The notes beneath the pieces were generated by a model. It saw nothing but the letters and a program-made list of their open reading frames with translations. It was not told the origin of the DNA and ran no database searches. 64,000 nt of DNA from Apostichopus japonicus (taxonomy: Eukaryota; Echinodermata; Holothuroidea; Aspidochirotida; Stichopodidae). A program made the translations under genes and the position numbers. Positions 25,901-34,200 of the stretch are shown in pieces. The stretch spans positions 24,447,001 to 24,511,000 of the forward strand of contig NC_092580.1 of assembly GCF_037975245.1 (NCBI RefSeq), given 5' to 3'. How positions within the stretch are numbered: the first letter of the stretch is position 1; each line of letters opens with the position of its first letter.

Positions 25901-26818
25901 TTTTATCGTTGCCTCTTTAATTCTTTTTTTGAGGCCGTCGTACCATGATAAGAAATTATTTTCAAAATCCTCGTGGAGTTTTGCTTCTCGAAGTAATTCA
26001 CGAATTGATGTAAGGTAGCCATCATCATAAAGCAGGGAATTGTTAAAAATCCAACAACCTTGTCCACGTGGTTGACTAGAGAGATCTAGACTAATTACAA
26101 CGAAATCGTGGTCTGACCGTGGGTATTTGGCTATATTGCTGTTAGAAACACAATTTACAATGGTTTCAGAGGTAAGTATTCTGTCTATCCTTGATGATGA
26201 CAGGCCATTCATAGTATTCCGGATACATGTGAAGTTAACTTTGCGAGGGTTTCTCTTCCTCCATATGTCAACGAGATGATATTTTACCATGATGTCATTA
26301 AGAGGTTTACGAGAGGAATCTGGGTGAGCTCTGATAGGGAACTTGTCTAAATTGGTGTTCAAAACATTGTTGAAGTCTCCAGCTATTATAATTTCATTGT
26401 CGATTTTAGTAAGCTCATACTGTAGATTTTGATAGAAAACTCTTCTTTCTATCTGGTTGTTCGGAGCATATATTCCAATTACAGATAGTGGACGCTCATC
26501 AATGATAAAGTCTATTCGAATAAAACGACCACTGTCGTTTGTTATGCAGTTTGTAATATCAATATCACTATTTTTCCTGAACAGAACGGTTACTCCTTTT
26601 CTTTTCTGGTGGGCACAAAAGGAAGAGTACATTTTGCCACCCCATTCGACTAAAGCAGCTTTTTGGATTTCTTCGTCCCAGAAGGTTTCAACTAGAACTG
26701 TTATGTCATACCTTTTAGATTTTACAAGGCTGAAGAGTTCTCTCCTTTTTTCAGCATTCCGTAATCCATTACAGTTCAGTGTGATCAAGAGGAACATTGT
26801 TACGAGAAAAGGAGTCAT
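22940..26818 (-). CDS. LINE ORF2: endonuclease-reverse transcriptase (1292 aa)
   Basis: ORF2 supplies the nicking and cDNA synthesis activities for target-primed reverse transcription. The N-terminal APE/L1-type endonuclease spans about residues 10-243. Expected active-site residues are present: N15 (LNCNGLR), E44 (VETFW), Y117 (IYAPN), D148 and N150 (GDFNN), D212 (SRIDRIL), and S235-D236-H237. A lysine-rich linker (about 295-335) leads to the RT domain (about 460-770). RT motifs are NKSPGLDG (471-478), IPKKGD and NWRPISLLN (531-539), D601 in KIDQYKAFD, RQGCPLS (659-665) and HADD (701-704). HADD replaces the more usual YADD/FADD but keeps both aspartates. Near the C terminus C1148, C1151, H1160 and C1165 form the L1-type cysteine motif. 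Length is typical for L1/Tx1 ORF2. The start overlaps the ORF1 stop (ATGA), suggesting coupled translation. No frameshift or stop is seen. Confidence 0.95.
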   Translation of the reverse strand: MTPFLVTMFLLITLNCNGLRNAEKRRELFSLVKSKRYDITVLVETFWDEEIQKAALVEWGGKMYSSFCAHQKRKGVTVLFRKNSDIDITNCITNDSGRFIRIDFIIDERPLSVIGIYAPNNQIERRVFYQNLQYELTKIDNEIIIAGDFNNVLNTNLDKFPIRAHPDSSRKPLNDIMVKYHLVDIWRKRNPRKVNFTCIRNTMNGLSSSRIDRILTSETIVNCVSNSNIAKYPRSDHDFVVISLDLSSQPRGQGCWIFNNSLLYDDGYLTSIRELLREAKLHEDFENNFLSWYDGLKKRIKEATIKFSKRKQKSLRRAKKKLTKQIDYEKYKAQKFSDYDCTHLKNLEDESNELSLRELQGTFLRSKIQWHEEGEKSTKFFFNLEKSRQKKKVMKQLLTDQSLIITDQHEIMKEQVKFYTNLYQAEETDNESRNQILCELRRFLSPMDVEACEANISLDELKAALLAMEPNKSPGLDGLTAEFYKVFWRDFIDIFTRLIETSFHDNELCESMKISILTLIPKKGDLRSLNNWRPISLLNVDYKMIAKVLAKRITSFSKNIISEDQTCCIPGRDISENVLTMQNVIEYVNSYNKPGFILKIDQYKAFDRVDHNYLFEVVEKLGFGPKLLKWIKLFYTNIEGRIKHNGYISDPFPVKRGVRQGCPLSAMLYVLCAEPFHEAIINCPYIHGIKFCEVEAKIFQHADDTTFFVSSITSIYSIFNIIKLYERASGSSCNIDKTELLSIGCSHVNPSNFDFPVRKDFITVLGVAIGNDKRSIEKENWENKVTSCRKLLNTWKGRNLSFKGKSLIINSLIVTRLVYLTTVLPVPDWVITTLRQSVVDFIWRGKKPSIKYLNLLLPIDRGGFSLSDIELTRDALRIKFCSKILSNNINIKLQKLMLYFLNMYEDMSLGRGIFQITPNRKSVHKLSPYYCELMLAWDRLIQGRFWPPETREDILNQPIFSNTLIVDNDSQTLFNRHFIKGGIVSVSDLMYEIIPTSLPAKAVHECIELANPDNPLTVFDVQNYIDVILHAFPSDWIGDIFSSDAIVSTQIDYIPTVKFQNGKNIIDASSVSCRIASRLLRDNLNTSPKGEEYWKQHFPSLDFSNRWSNIYRSPKCFLDADIDFKVLHNILYTNDKLYKFGLTDSPYCTFCKTTHESTIHLFIECSEVENLWHFLVNKLNTLHPVVNFDEWKGLSLLGLGRKKNCIVGILCDFIFNIYKCTIWNCRISRLNNNYLCNVEKVFHNVLKKKIRLLFDVYYHKNNTSRFFNIFTQNDIVLSKKESNSYTYHLDRG
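26815..26818 (-). promoter_or_regulatory. ATGA overlap of ORF1 stop and ORF2 start
   Basis: The minus strand reads ATGA: ATG (26818-26816) starts ORF2 and TGA (26817-26815) ends ORF1. Such overlaps support termination-reinitiation, by which a second cistron is translated from one mRNA. Comparable stop-start coupling is known for some insect LINEs such as SART1. Use here is inferred from position only. Confidence 0.7.
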
Positions 26819-27888
26819 GGTATCGTCTTTTCCTTGGGTTTGTACATCCTTGCTAACCGGAGATTTGGCGATATATTCATTTTGCGTGATATGGTGTGTA
26901 TTTTTTGTTTTACCATTGTTTCAAGGAAAGCTTCTTCATCACTAGACGCAGTTCGCTTTGTCCCTGTTTTTCCTGGCTTCTGATCTGTTTTTGCTTTATT
27001 TTTTACACTTGACTTGTCATTAGTCTCCATTGTTTTGGTTTCGGCTGGGCTCTTCGTTGCCTTAGTAGTTGTGGCCGTGTCCATTGCATTAGAATCGGCC
27101 GGTACTGACAATTTTCTGTTTGTTGGTGTCGGTAATTCTGACGGTGTCGGTGTTGCTGACGGTGCTGGTGCTGGTGTCGCTTCTGTTTTACCTTCCATAG
27201 GTTCAGATTCAGAATGAGAGGCTGTGCTTTCTGCCTCACATAAAAAACTCTTATGTCCAAAATTGTTGCATTTGTAACACTTGACGCCTGGGCAGCGGCT
27301 CTCTGTGTGTCCCTGTGTGCCACATTCCCGGCAGGTATATTGTGGGCACTCTCTCATGATATGTTCATCACTTAAGCATTTGTTGCAGACTTTGGTTTGT
27401 CCGTTATGTTTGAGTCTGATGTGCTCGCCTCCAATGTTAATTGCGTACGGCAAACTTTTAGCCTTTGGAGGAAGTTCAATTCGAACGAAGCGGATTCCAT
27501 TTTCTACTTCCGGGAATTCTGAATAGTATTTCCTTGTCCATTTAGACTTGATCAGGCAACCTAGATCTTTGAGTTTACCGGTCAGCTCGTCATCTTCGAT
27601 ATAGCATGGTACACCAAAGCAGCTAACAGTTACTATACTCTTTGTAACACCTGTCACAGTACACGAATCGTTTCCAATTCTCAATCCCGTTTCTTGTAAA
27701 AGATCCGCATCCTCTGTCGATTTCAATGTAATAATCCACTGCCCATTGGTCTTTACACATCCTCTCACGTTTTCCTTCCCAATATCCATTGTGACAGCAC
27801 TAATCACATCAATAGGATTATAGGCATTATCAACTACTCTTACACTGTACGTTTTCAATATGGAACCACTAGTTTTCGCGGAATCCAT
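26815..27888 (-). CDS. LINE ORF1: RNA-binding protein with three CCHC zinc knuckles (357 aa)
   Basis: ORF1 should coat the LINE RNA and deliver it with ORF2 protein to the target. From the first ATG at 27888 it encodes 357 residues. The N-terminal half (about 10-140) alternates short hydrophobic strands and charged helices. The segment from about 87 (VTVSCFGVPCYIEDDEL...) resembles an RRM-like fold. Three knuckles of form C-X2-C-X4-H-X4-C follow: C168-C171-H176-C181, C186-C189-H194-C199 and C204-C207-H212-C217. Next comes a low-complexity Pro/Ala/Thr/Ser/Lys-rich linker (about 220-315) and a basic tail. The frame is open 15 codons further upstream but only from a GTG just after a TAG, so the ATG is preferred. 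The ORF ends inside the ORF2 start codon. Confidence 0.9.
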   Translation of the reverse strand: MDSAKTSGSILKTYSVRVVDNAYNPIDVISAVTMDIGKENVRGCVKTNGQWIITLKSTEDADLLQETGLRIGNDSCTVTGVTKSIVTVSCFGVPCYIEDDELTGKLKDLGCLIKSKWTRKYYSEFPEVENGIRFVRIELPPKAKSLPYAINIGGEHIRLKHNGQTKVCNKCLSDEHIMRECPQYTCRECGTQGHTESRCPGVKCYKCNNFGHKSFLCEAESTASHSESEPMEGKTEATPAPAPSATPTPSELPTPTNRKLSVPADSNAMDTATTTKATKSPAETKTMETNDKSSVKNKAKTDQKPGKTGTKRTASSDEEAFLETMVKQKIHTISRKMNISPNLRLARMYKPKEKTIP

Positions 27889-28117
27889 ACCGATACTAAG
27901 GCTTGCCCGTGCGTCGCGAGACGCCGTGGCCACCTAAGAATGGAGGAGAAATTGTCGAAAAATCCCAACTGATACACGGATGTCGACAAATCAGTCGGTT
28001 TGATGAAAATACAATCGTCCTTTCACAGAAAATAAAGGAGGAAAGAATAGTAAACCAACAAGTAGAAAGGTAGAATTCAGGGGACCAAACTGGTCTACTG
28101 AAAGTACGCCTCGAAAG
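27889..28117 (-). promoter_or_regulatory. LINE copy 1 5' UTR (putative internal promoter region)
   Basis: These 229 nt separate the satellite target site from the ORF1 ATG. LINEs usually carry an internal promoter here, but no recognised promoter element stands out. A short inverted repeat GACCA-AAC-TGGTC lies at 28083-28095. The extreme 5' end on the minus strand begins CTTTCGAGG right after the target duplication. Intact downstream ORFs suggest the 5' end is complete or nearly so, but one copy cannot prove it. Confidence 0.6.
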
Positions 28118-28127
28118 GCCAAGCCAT
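28118..28127. repeat. Target-site duplication, 5' side of LINE copy 1
   Basis: GCCAAGCCAT repeats the 10 bp at 22641-22650. It is followed by CGCGCCACTG, which is how a monomer normally continues, so excising the LINE plus one duplicate restores an uninterrupted satellite unit. Confidence 0.9.
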
Positions 28128-31100
28128 CGCGCCACTGTATGGACTGAAATATTAAGTGGATTAACTAATGCTTACAGCTCCCGTGTAGGCACTTGCTGTA
28201 AAAGATCGGCAAAAGACGTCATCACCCGGGGTTCGAACCACGGATGCAAAAGAGAGTCTCGATCATCAGCTCGCACAGTGCGCCAAGCCATCGCGCCACT
28301 GTATGGTCTGAAATATTAGGTGGATTAACTAATGCTTACAGCTCCCCGTGTAGGCACTTGCTGTAAAAGATCGGCAAAAGACGTCATCACCCGGGGTTCG
28401 AACCACGGATGCAAAAGAGAGTCTCGATCATCAGCTCCCACAGTGCGCCAAGCCATCGCGCCACTGTATGGACTGAGATATTAGGTGGATTAACTAATAC
28501 TTACCGCTCCCTGTGTAGGGACTTGCTGTAAAAGATCGGCAAAAGACGTCATCACCCGGGGTTCGAACCACGGATGCAAAAGAGAGTCTCGATCATCAGC
28601 TCGCACAGTGCGCCAAGCCATCGCGCCACTGTATGGACTGAGATATTAGGTGGATTAACTAATACTTACAGCTCCCCGTGTAGGCACTTGCTGTAAAAGA
28701 TCGGCAAAAGACGTCATCACCCGGGGTTCGAACCACGGATGCAAAAGAGAGTCTCGATCATCAGCTCGCACAGTGCGCCAAGCTATCGCGCCACTGTATG
28801 GATTGAAATATTAGGTGGATTAACTAATACTTACAGCTCCCCGTGTAGGCACTTGCTGTAAAAGATCGGCAAAAGACGTCATCACCCGGGTTCGAACCAC
28901 GGATGCAAAAGAGAGTCTCGATCATCAGCTCGCACAGTGCGCCAAGCCATCGCCCCACTGTATGGACTGAGATAATAGGTGGATTAACTAATTCTTACAG
29001 CTCCCCGTGTAGGCACTTGCTGTAAAAGATCGGCAAAAGACGTCATCACCCGGGGTTCGAACCACGGATGCAAAAGAGAGTCTCGATCATCAGCTCGCAC
29101 AGTGCGCCAAGCTATCGCGCCACTGTATGGACTGAAATATTAGGTGGATTAACTAATACTTACAGCTCCCCGTGTAGGCACTTGCTGTAAAAGATCGGCA
29201 AAAGACGTCATCACCCGGGGTTCGAACCACGGATGCAAAAGAGAGTCTCGATCATCAGCTCCCACAGTGCGCCAAGCCATCGCGCCACTGTATGGACTGA
29301 AATATTAGGTGGATTAACTAATACTTACAGCTCCCCGTGTAGGCACTTGCTGTAAAAGATCGGCAAAAGACGTCATCACCCGGGGTTCGAACCACGGATG
29401 CAAAAGAGAGTCTCGATCATCAGCTCGCACAGTGCGCCAAGCCATCGCGCCACTGTATGGACTGAGATATTAGGTGGATTAACTAATACTTACAGCTCCC
29501 CGTGTAGGCACTTGCTGTAAAAGATCGGCAAAAGACGTCATCACCCGGGGTTCGAACCACGGATGCAAAAGAGAGTCTCGATCATCAGCTCGCACAGTGC
29601 GCCAAGCTATCGCGCCACTGTATGGACTGAAATATTAGGTGGATTAACTAATACTTACAGCTTTCCTTGTAGGCACTTGCTGTAAAAGATCGGCAAAAGA
29701 CGTCATCACCCGGGGTTCGAACCACGGATGCAAAAGAGAGTCTCGATCATCAGCTCGCACAGTGCGCCAAGCCATCGCGCCACTGTACGGACTGAGATAT
29801 TAGGTGGATTAACTAATTCCTACAGCTCCCCGTGTAGGCACTTGCTGTAAAAGATCGGCAAAAGACGTCATCACCCGGGGTTCGAACCACGGATGCAAAA
29901 GAGAGTCTCGATCATCAGCTCGCACAGTGCGCCAAGCCATCGCGCCACTGTACGGACTGAAATATTAGGTGGATTAACTAATTCTTACAGCTCCCCGTGT
30001 AGGCACTTGCTGTAAAAGATCGGCAAAAGACGTCATCACCCGGGGTTCGAACCACGGATGCAAAAGAGAGTCTCGATCATCAGCTCGCACAGTGCGCCAA
30101 GCCATCGCGCCACTGTATGGACTGAAATATTAAGTGGATTAACTAATGCTTACAGCTCCCGTGTAGGCACTTGCTGTAAAAGATCGGCAAAAGACGTCAT
30201 CACCCGGGGTTCGAACCACGGATGCAAAAGAGAGTCTCGATCATCAGCTCGCACAGTGCGCCAAGCCATCGCGCCACTGTATGGACTGAAATATTAGGTG
30301 GATTAACTAATGCTTACAGCTCCCCGTGTAGGCACTTGCTGTAAAAGATCGGCAAAAGACGTCATCACCCGGGGTTCGAACCACGGATGCAAAAGAGACT
30401 CTCGATCATCAGCTCCCACAGTGCGCCAAGCCATCGCGCCACTGTATGGACTGAGATATTAGGTGGATTAACTAATACTTACCGCTCCCTGTGTAGGGAC
30501 TTGCTGTAAAAGATCGGCAAAAGACGTCATCACCCGGGGTTCGAACCACGGATGCAAAAGAGAGTCTCGATCATCAGCTCGCACAGTGCGCCAAGCCATC
30601 GCGCCACTGTATGGACTGAGATATTAGGTGGATTAACTAATACTTACAGCTCCCCGTGTAGGCACTTGCTGTAAAAGATCGGCAAAAGACGTCATCACCC
30701 GGGGTTCGAACCACGGATGCAAAAGAGAGTCTCGATCATCAGCTCGCACAGTGCGCCAAGCTATCGCGCCACTGTATGGATTGAAATATTAGGTGGATTA
30801 ACTAATACTTACAGCTCCCCGTGTAGGCACTTGCTGTAAAAGATCGGCAAAAGACGTCATCACCCGGGTTCGAACCACGGATGCAAAAGAGAGTCTCGAT
30901 CATCAGCTCGCACAGTGCGCCAAGCCATCGCCCCACTGTATGGACTGAGATATTAGGTGGATTAACTAATTCTTACAGCTCCCCGTGTAGGCACTTGCTG
31001 TAAAAGATCGGCAAAAGACGTCATCACCCGGGGTTCGAACCACGGATGCAAAAGAGAGTCTCGATCATCAGCTCGCACAGTGCGCCAAGCTATCGCGCCA

Positions 31101-31240
31101 CTGTATGGACTGAAATATTAGGTGGATTAACTAATACTTACCGCTCCCCGTGTAGGCACTTGCTGTAAAAGATCGGCAAAAGACGTCATCACCCGGGGTT
31201 CGAACCACGGATGCAAAAGAGAGTCTCGATCATCAGCTCG
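28128..31240 (+). repeat. 12-monomer (1978-bp) duplication containing the LINE-free target paralogue
   Basis: Markers right of LINE copy 1 recur 1978 bp further on: the TTAAGTGG/AATGCTTAC/CAGCTCCCGTG unit, the TACCGCTCCCTG...AGGGA unit, the CACCCGGGTTC -1 unit and the CGCCCCACTG unit. The match continues to about 29260/31240. The two units left of the LINE (TACGG with AATTCCTAC, then TACGG with AATTCTTAC, 22215-22650) recur immediately before the second copy at 29670-30105, offset 7455 bp. That offset equals 1978 plus the LINE and one duplicated target. The site at 30096-30105 is therefore the unoccupied paralogue. Confidence 0.85.
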
Positions 31241-34200
31241 CACAGTGCGCCAAGCCATCGCGCCACTGTACGGACTGAAATATTAGGTGGATTAACTAAT
31301 ACTTACAGCTCCCCGTGTAGGCACTTGCTGTAAAAGATCGGCAAAAGACGTCATCACCCGGGGTTCGAACCACGGATGCAAAAGAGAGTCTCGATCATCA
31401 GCTCGCACAGTGCGCCAAGCCATCGCGCCACTGTATGGACTGAAATATTAGGTGGATTAACTAATACTTACAGCTCCCCGTGTAGGCACTTGCTGTAAAA
31501 GATCGGCAAAAGACGTCATCACCCGGGGTTCGAACCACGGATGCAAAAGAGAGTCTCGATCATCAGCTCGCACAGTGCGCCAAGCCATCGCGCCACTGTA
31601 TGGACTGAGATATTAGGTGGATTAACTAATACTTACAGCTCCCCGTGTAGGCACTTGCTGTAAAAGATCGGCAAAAGACGTCATCACCCGGGGTTCGAAC
31701 CACGGATGCAAAAGAGAGTCTCGATCATCAGCTCGCACAGTGCGCCAAGCCATCGCGCCACTGTATGGACTGAGATATTAGGTGGATTAACTAATACTTA
31801 CAGCTCCCCGTGTAGGCACTTGCTGTAAAAGATCGGCAAAAGACGTCATCACCCGGGGTTCGAACCACGGATGCAAAAGAGAGTCTCGATCATCAGCTCG
31901 CACAGTGCGCCAAGCTATCGCGCCACTGTATGGATTGAAATATTAGCTGGATTAACTAATACTTACAGCTCCCCGTGTAGGCACTTGCTGTAAAAGATCG
32001 GCAAAAGACGTCATCACCCGGGGTTCGAACCACGGATGCAAAAGAGAGTCTCGATCATCAGCTCGCACAGTGCGCCAAGCTATCGCGCCACTGTATGGAC
32101 TGAAATATTAGCTGGATTAACTAATACTTACAGCTCCCCGTGTAGGCACTTGCTGTAAAAGATCGGCAAAAGACGTCATCACCCGGGGTTCGAACCACGG
32201 ATGCAAAAGAGAGTCTCGATCATCAGCTCGCACAGTTCGCCAAGCCATCGCGCCACTGTATGGACTGAGATATTAAGTGGATTAACTAATGCTTACAGCT
32301 CCCCGTGTAGGCACTTGCTGTAAAAGATCGGCAAAAGACGTCATCACCCGGGGTTCGAACCACGGATGCAAAAGAGAGTCTCGATCATCAGCTCGCACAG
32401 TGCGCCAAGCCATCGCGCCACTGTACGGACTGAAATATTAGGTGGATTAACTAATTCTTACAGCTCCCCGTGTAGGCACTTGCTGTAAAAGATCGGCAAA
32501 AGACGTCATCACCCGGGGTTCGAACCACGGATGCAAAAGAGAGTCTCGATCATCAGCTGGCACAGTGCGCCAAGCTATCGCGCCACTGTATGGACTGAGA
32601 TATTAGGTGGATTAACTAATACTTACAGCTCCCCGTGTAGGCACTTGCTGTAAAAGATCGGCAAAAGACGTCATCATCCGGGGTTCGAACCACGGATGCA
32701 AAAGAGAGTCTCGATCATCAGCTCGCACAGTGCGCCAAGCCATCGCGCCACTGTATGGACTGAGATATTAGGTGGATTAACTAATACTTACAGCTCCCCG
32801 TGTAGGCACTTGCTGTAAAAGATCGGCAAAAGACGTCATCACCCGGGGTTCGAACCACGGATGCAAAAGAGAGTCTCGATCATCAGCTCGCACAGTGCGC
32901 CAAGCTATCGCGCCACTGTATGGACTGAAATATTAGGTGGATTAACTAATACTTACAGCTCCCCGTGTAGGCACGTGCTGTAAAAGATCGGCAAAAGACG
33001 TCATCACCCGGGGTTCGAACCACGGATGCAAAAGAGAGTCTCGATCATCAGCTCGCACAGTGCGCCAAGCCATCGCGCCACTGTATGGACTGAGATATTA
33101 GGTGGATTAACTAATACTTATAGCTCCCCGTGTAGGCACTTGCTGTAAAAGATCGGCAAAAGACGTCATCACCCGGGGTTCGAACCACGGATGCAAAAGA
33201 GAGTCTCGATCATCATTTCGCACAGTACGCCAAGCCATCGCGCCACTGTATGGACTGAAATATTAGGTGGATTAACTAATACTTACAGCTCCCCGTGTAG
33301 GCACTTGCTGTAAAAGATCGGCAAAAGACGTCATCACCCGGGGTTCGAACCACGGATGCAAAAAGAGAGTCTCGATCATCAGCTCGCACAGTGCGCCAAG
33401 CCATCGTGCCACTGTATGGACTGAGATATTAGGTGGATTAACTAATACTTACAGCTCCCCGTGTAGGCAGGCACTTGCTGTAAAAGATCGGCAAAAGACG
33501 TCATCATCCGGGGTTCGAACCACGGATGCAAAAGAGAGTCTCGATCATCAGCTCGCACAGTGCGCCAAGTTATCGCGCCACTGTATGGACTGAAATATTA
33601 GGTGGATTAACTAATACTTACAGCTCCCCGTGTAGGCACTTGCTGTAAAAGATCGGCAAAAGACGTCATCACCCGGGGTTCGAACCACGGATGCAAAAGA
33701 GAGTCTCGATCATCAGCTCGCACAGTGCGCCAAGACATCGCGCCACTGTATGGACTGAGATATTAGGTGGATATACTAATACTTACAGCTCCCCGTGTAG
33801 GCACTTGCTGTAAAAGATCGGCAAAAGACGTCATCACCCGGGGTTCGAACCACGGATGCAAAAGAGAGTCTCGATCATCAGCTCGCACAGTGCGCCAAGC
33901 CATCGCGCCACTGTATGGACTGAGATATTAGGTGGATTAACTAATACTTACAGCTCCCCGTGTAGGCACTTGCTGTAAAAGATCGGCAAAAGACGTCATC
34001 ACCCGGGGTTCGAACCACGGATGCAAAAGAGAGTCTCGATCATCAGCTCGCACAGTGCGCCAAGCCATCGCGCCACTGTATGGACTGAGATATTAGGTGG
34101 ATTAACTAATACTTACAGCTCCCCGTGTAGGCACTTGCTGTAAAAGATCGGCAAAAGACGTCATCACCCGGGGTTCGAACCACGGATGCAAAAGAGAGTC

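Larger units (their letters stand above)
22651..28117 (-). mobile_element. LINE copy 1, L1/Tx1-like, apparently full length, inserted in satellite
   Basis: A 5467-bp non-LTR retrotransposon lies on the minus strand. In its own direction it has a 229-nt 5' UTR, ORF1, ORF2 overlapping ORF1 by four bases, a 289-nt 3' end with AATAAA, and about 23 A residues. It is bounded by a 10-bp duplication of satellite sequence, typical of target-primed reverse transcription. Both ORFs are open from start to stop, and the A tail is uninterrupted, which points to a recent and possibly still competent insertion. The L1-like endonuclease, RT motifs and triple CCHC knuckles in ORF1 suggest the Tx1/L1 group. The exact clade needs a phylogeny. 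Its insertion point coincides in monomer phase with that of LINE copy 2. Confidence 0.93.

Noticed and set aside
22831-27526. Shorter open frames antisense to or out of frame with LINE ORF1 and ORF2 (also at 61980-62731)
   Set aside because: They overlap well-supported ORFs, have no recognisable motifs and recur in the same places in both LINE copies because the LINE sequence is shared.
27889-27933. ORF1 starting 15 codons earlier at 27933
   Set aside because: The codon is GTG directly after an in-frame TAG. In a eukaryotic element the first ATG at 27888 is the better start.
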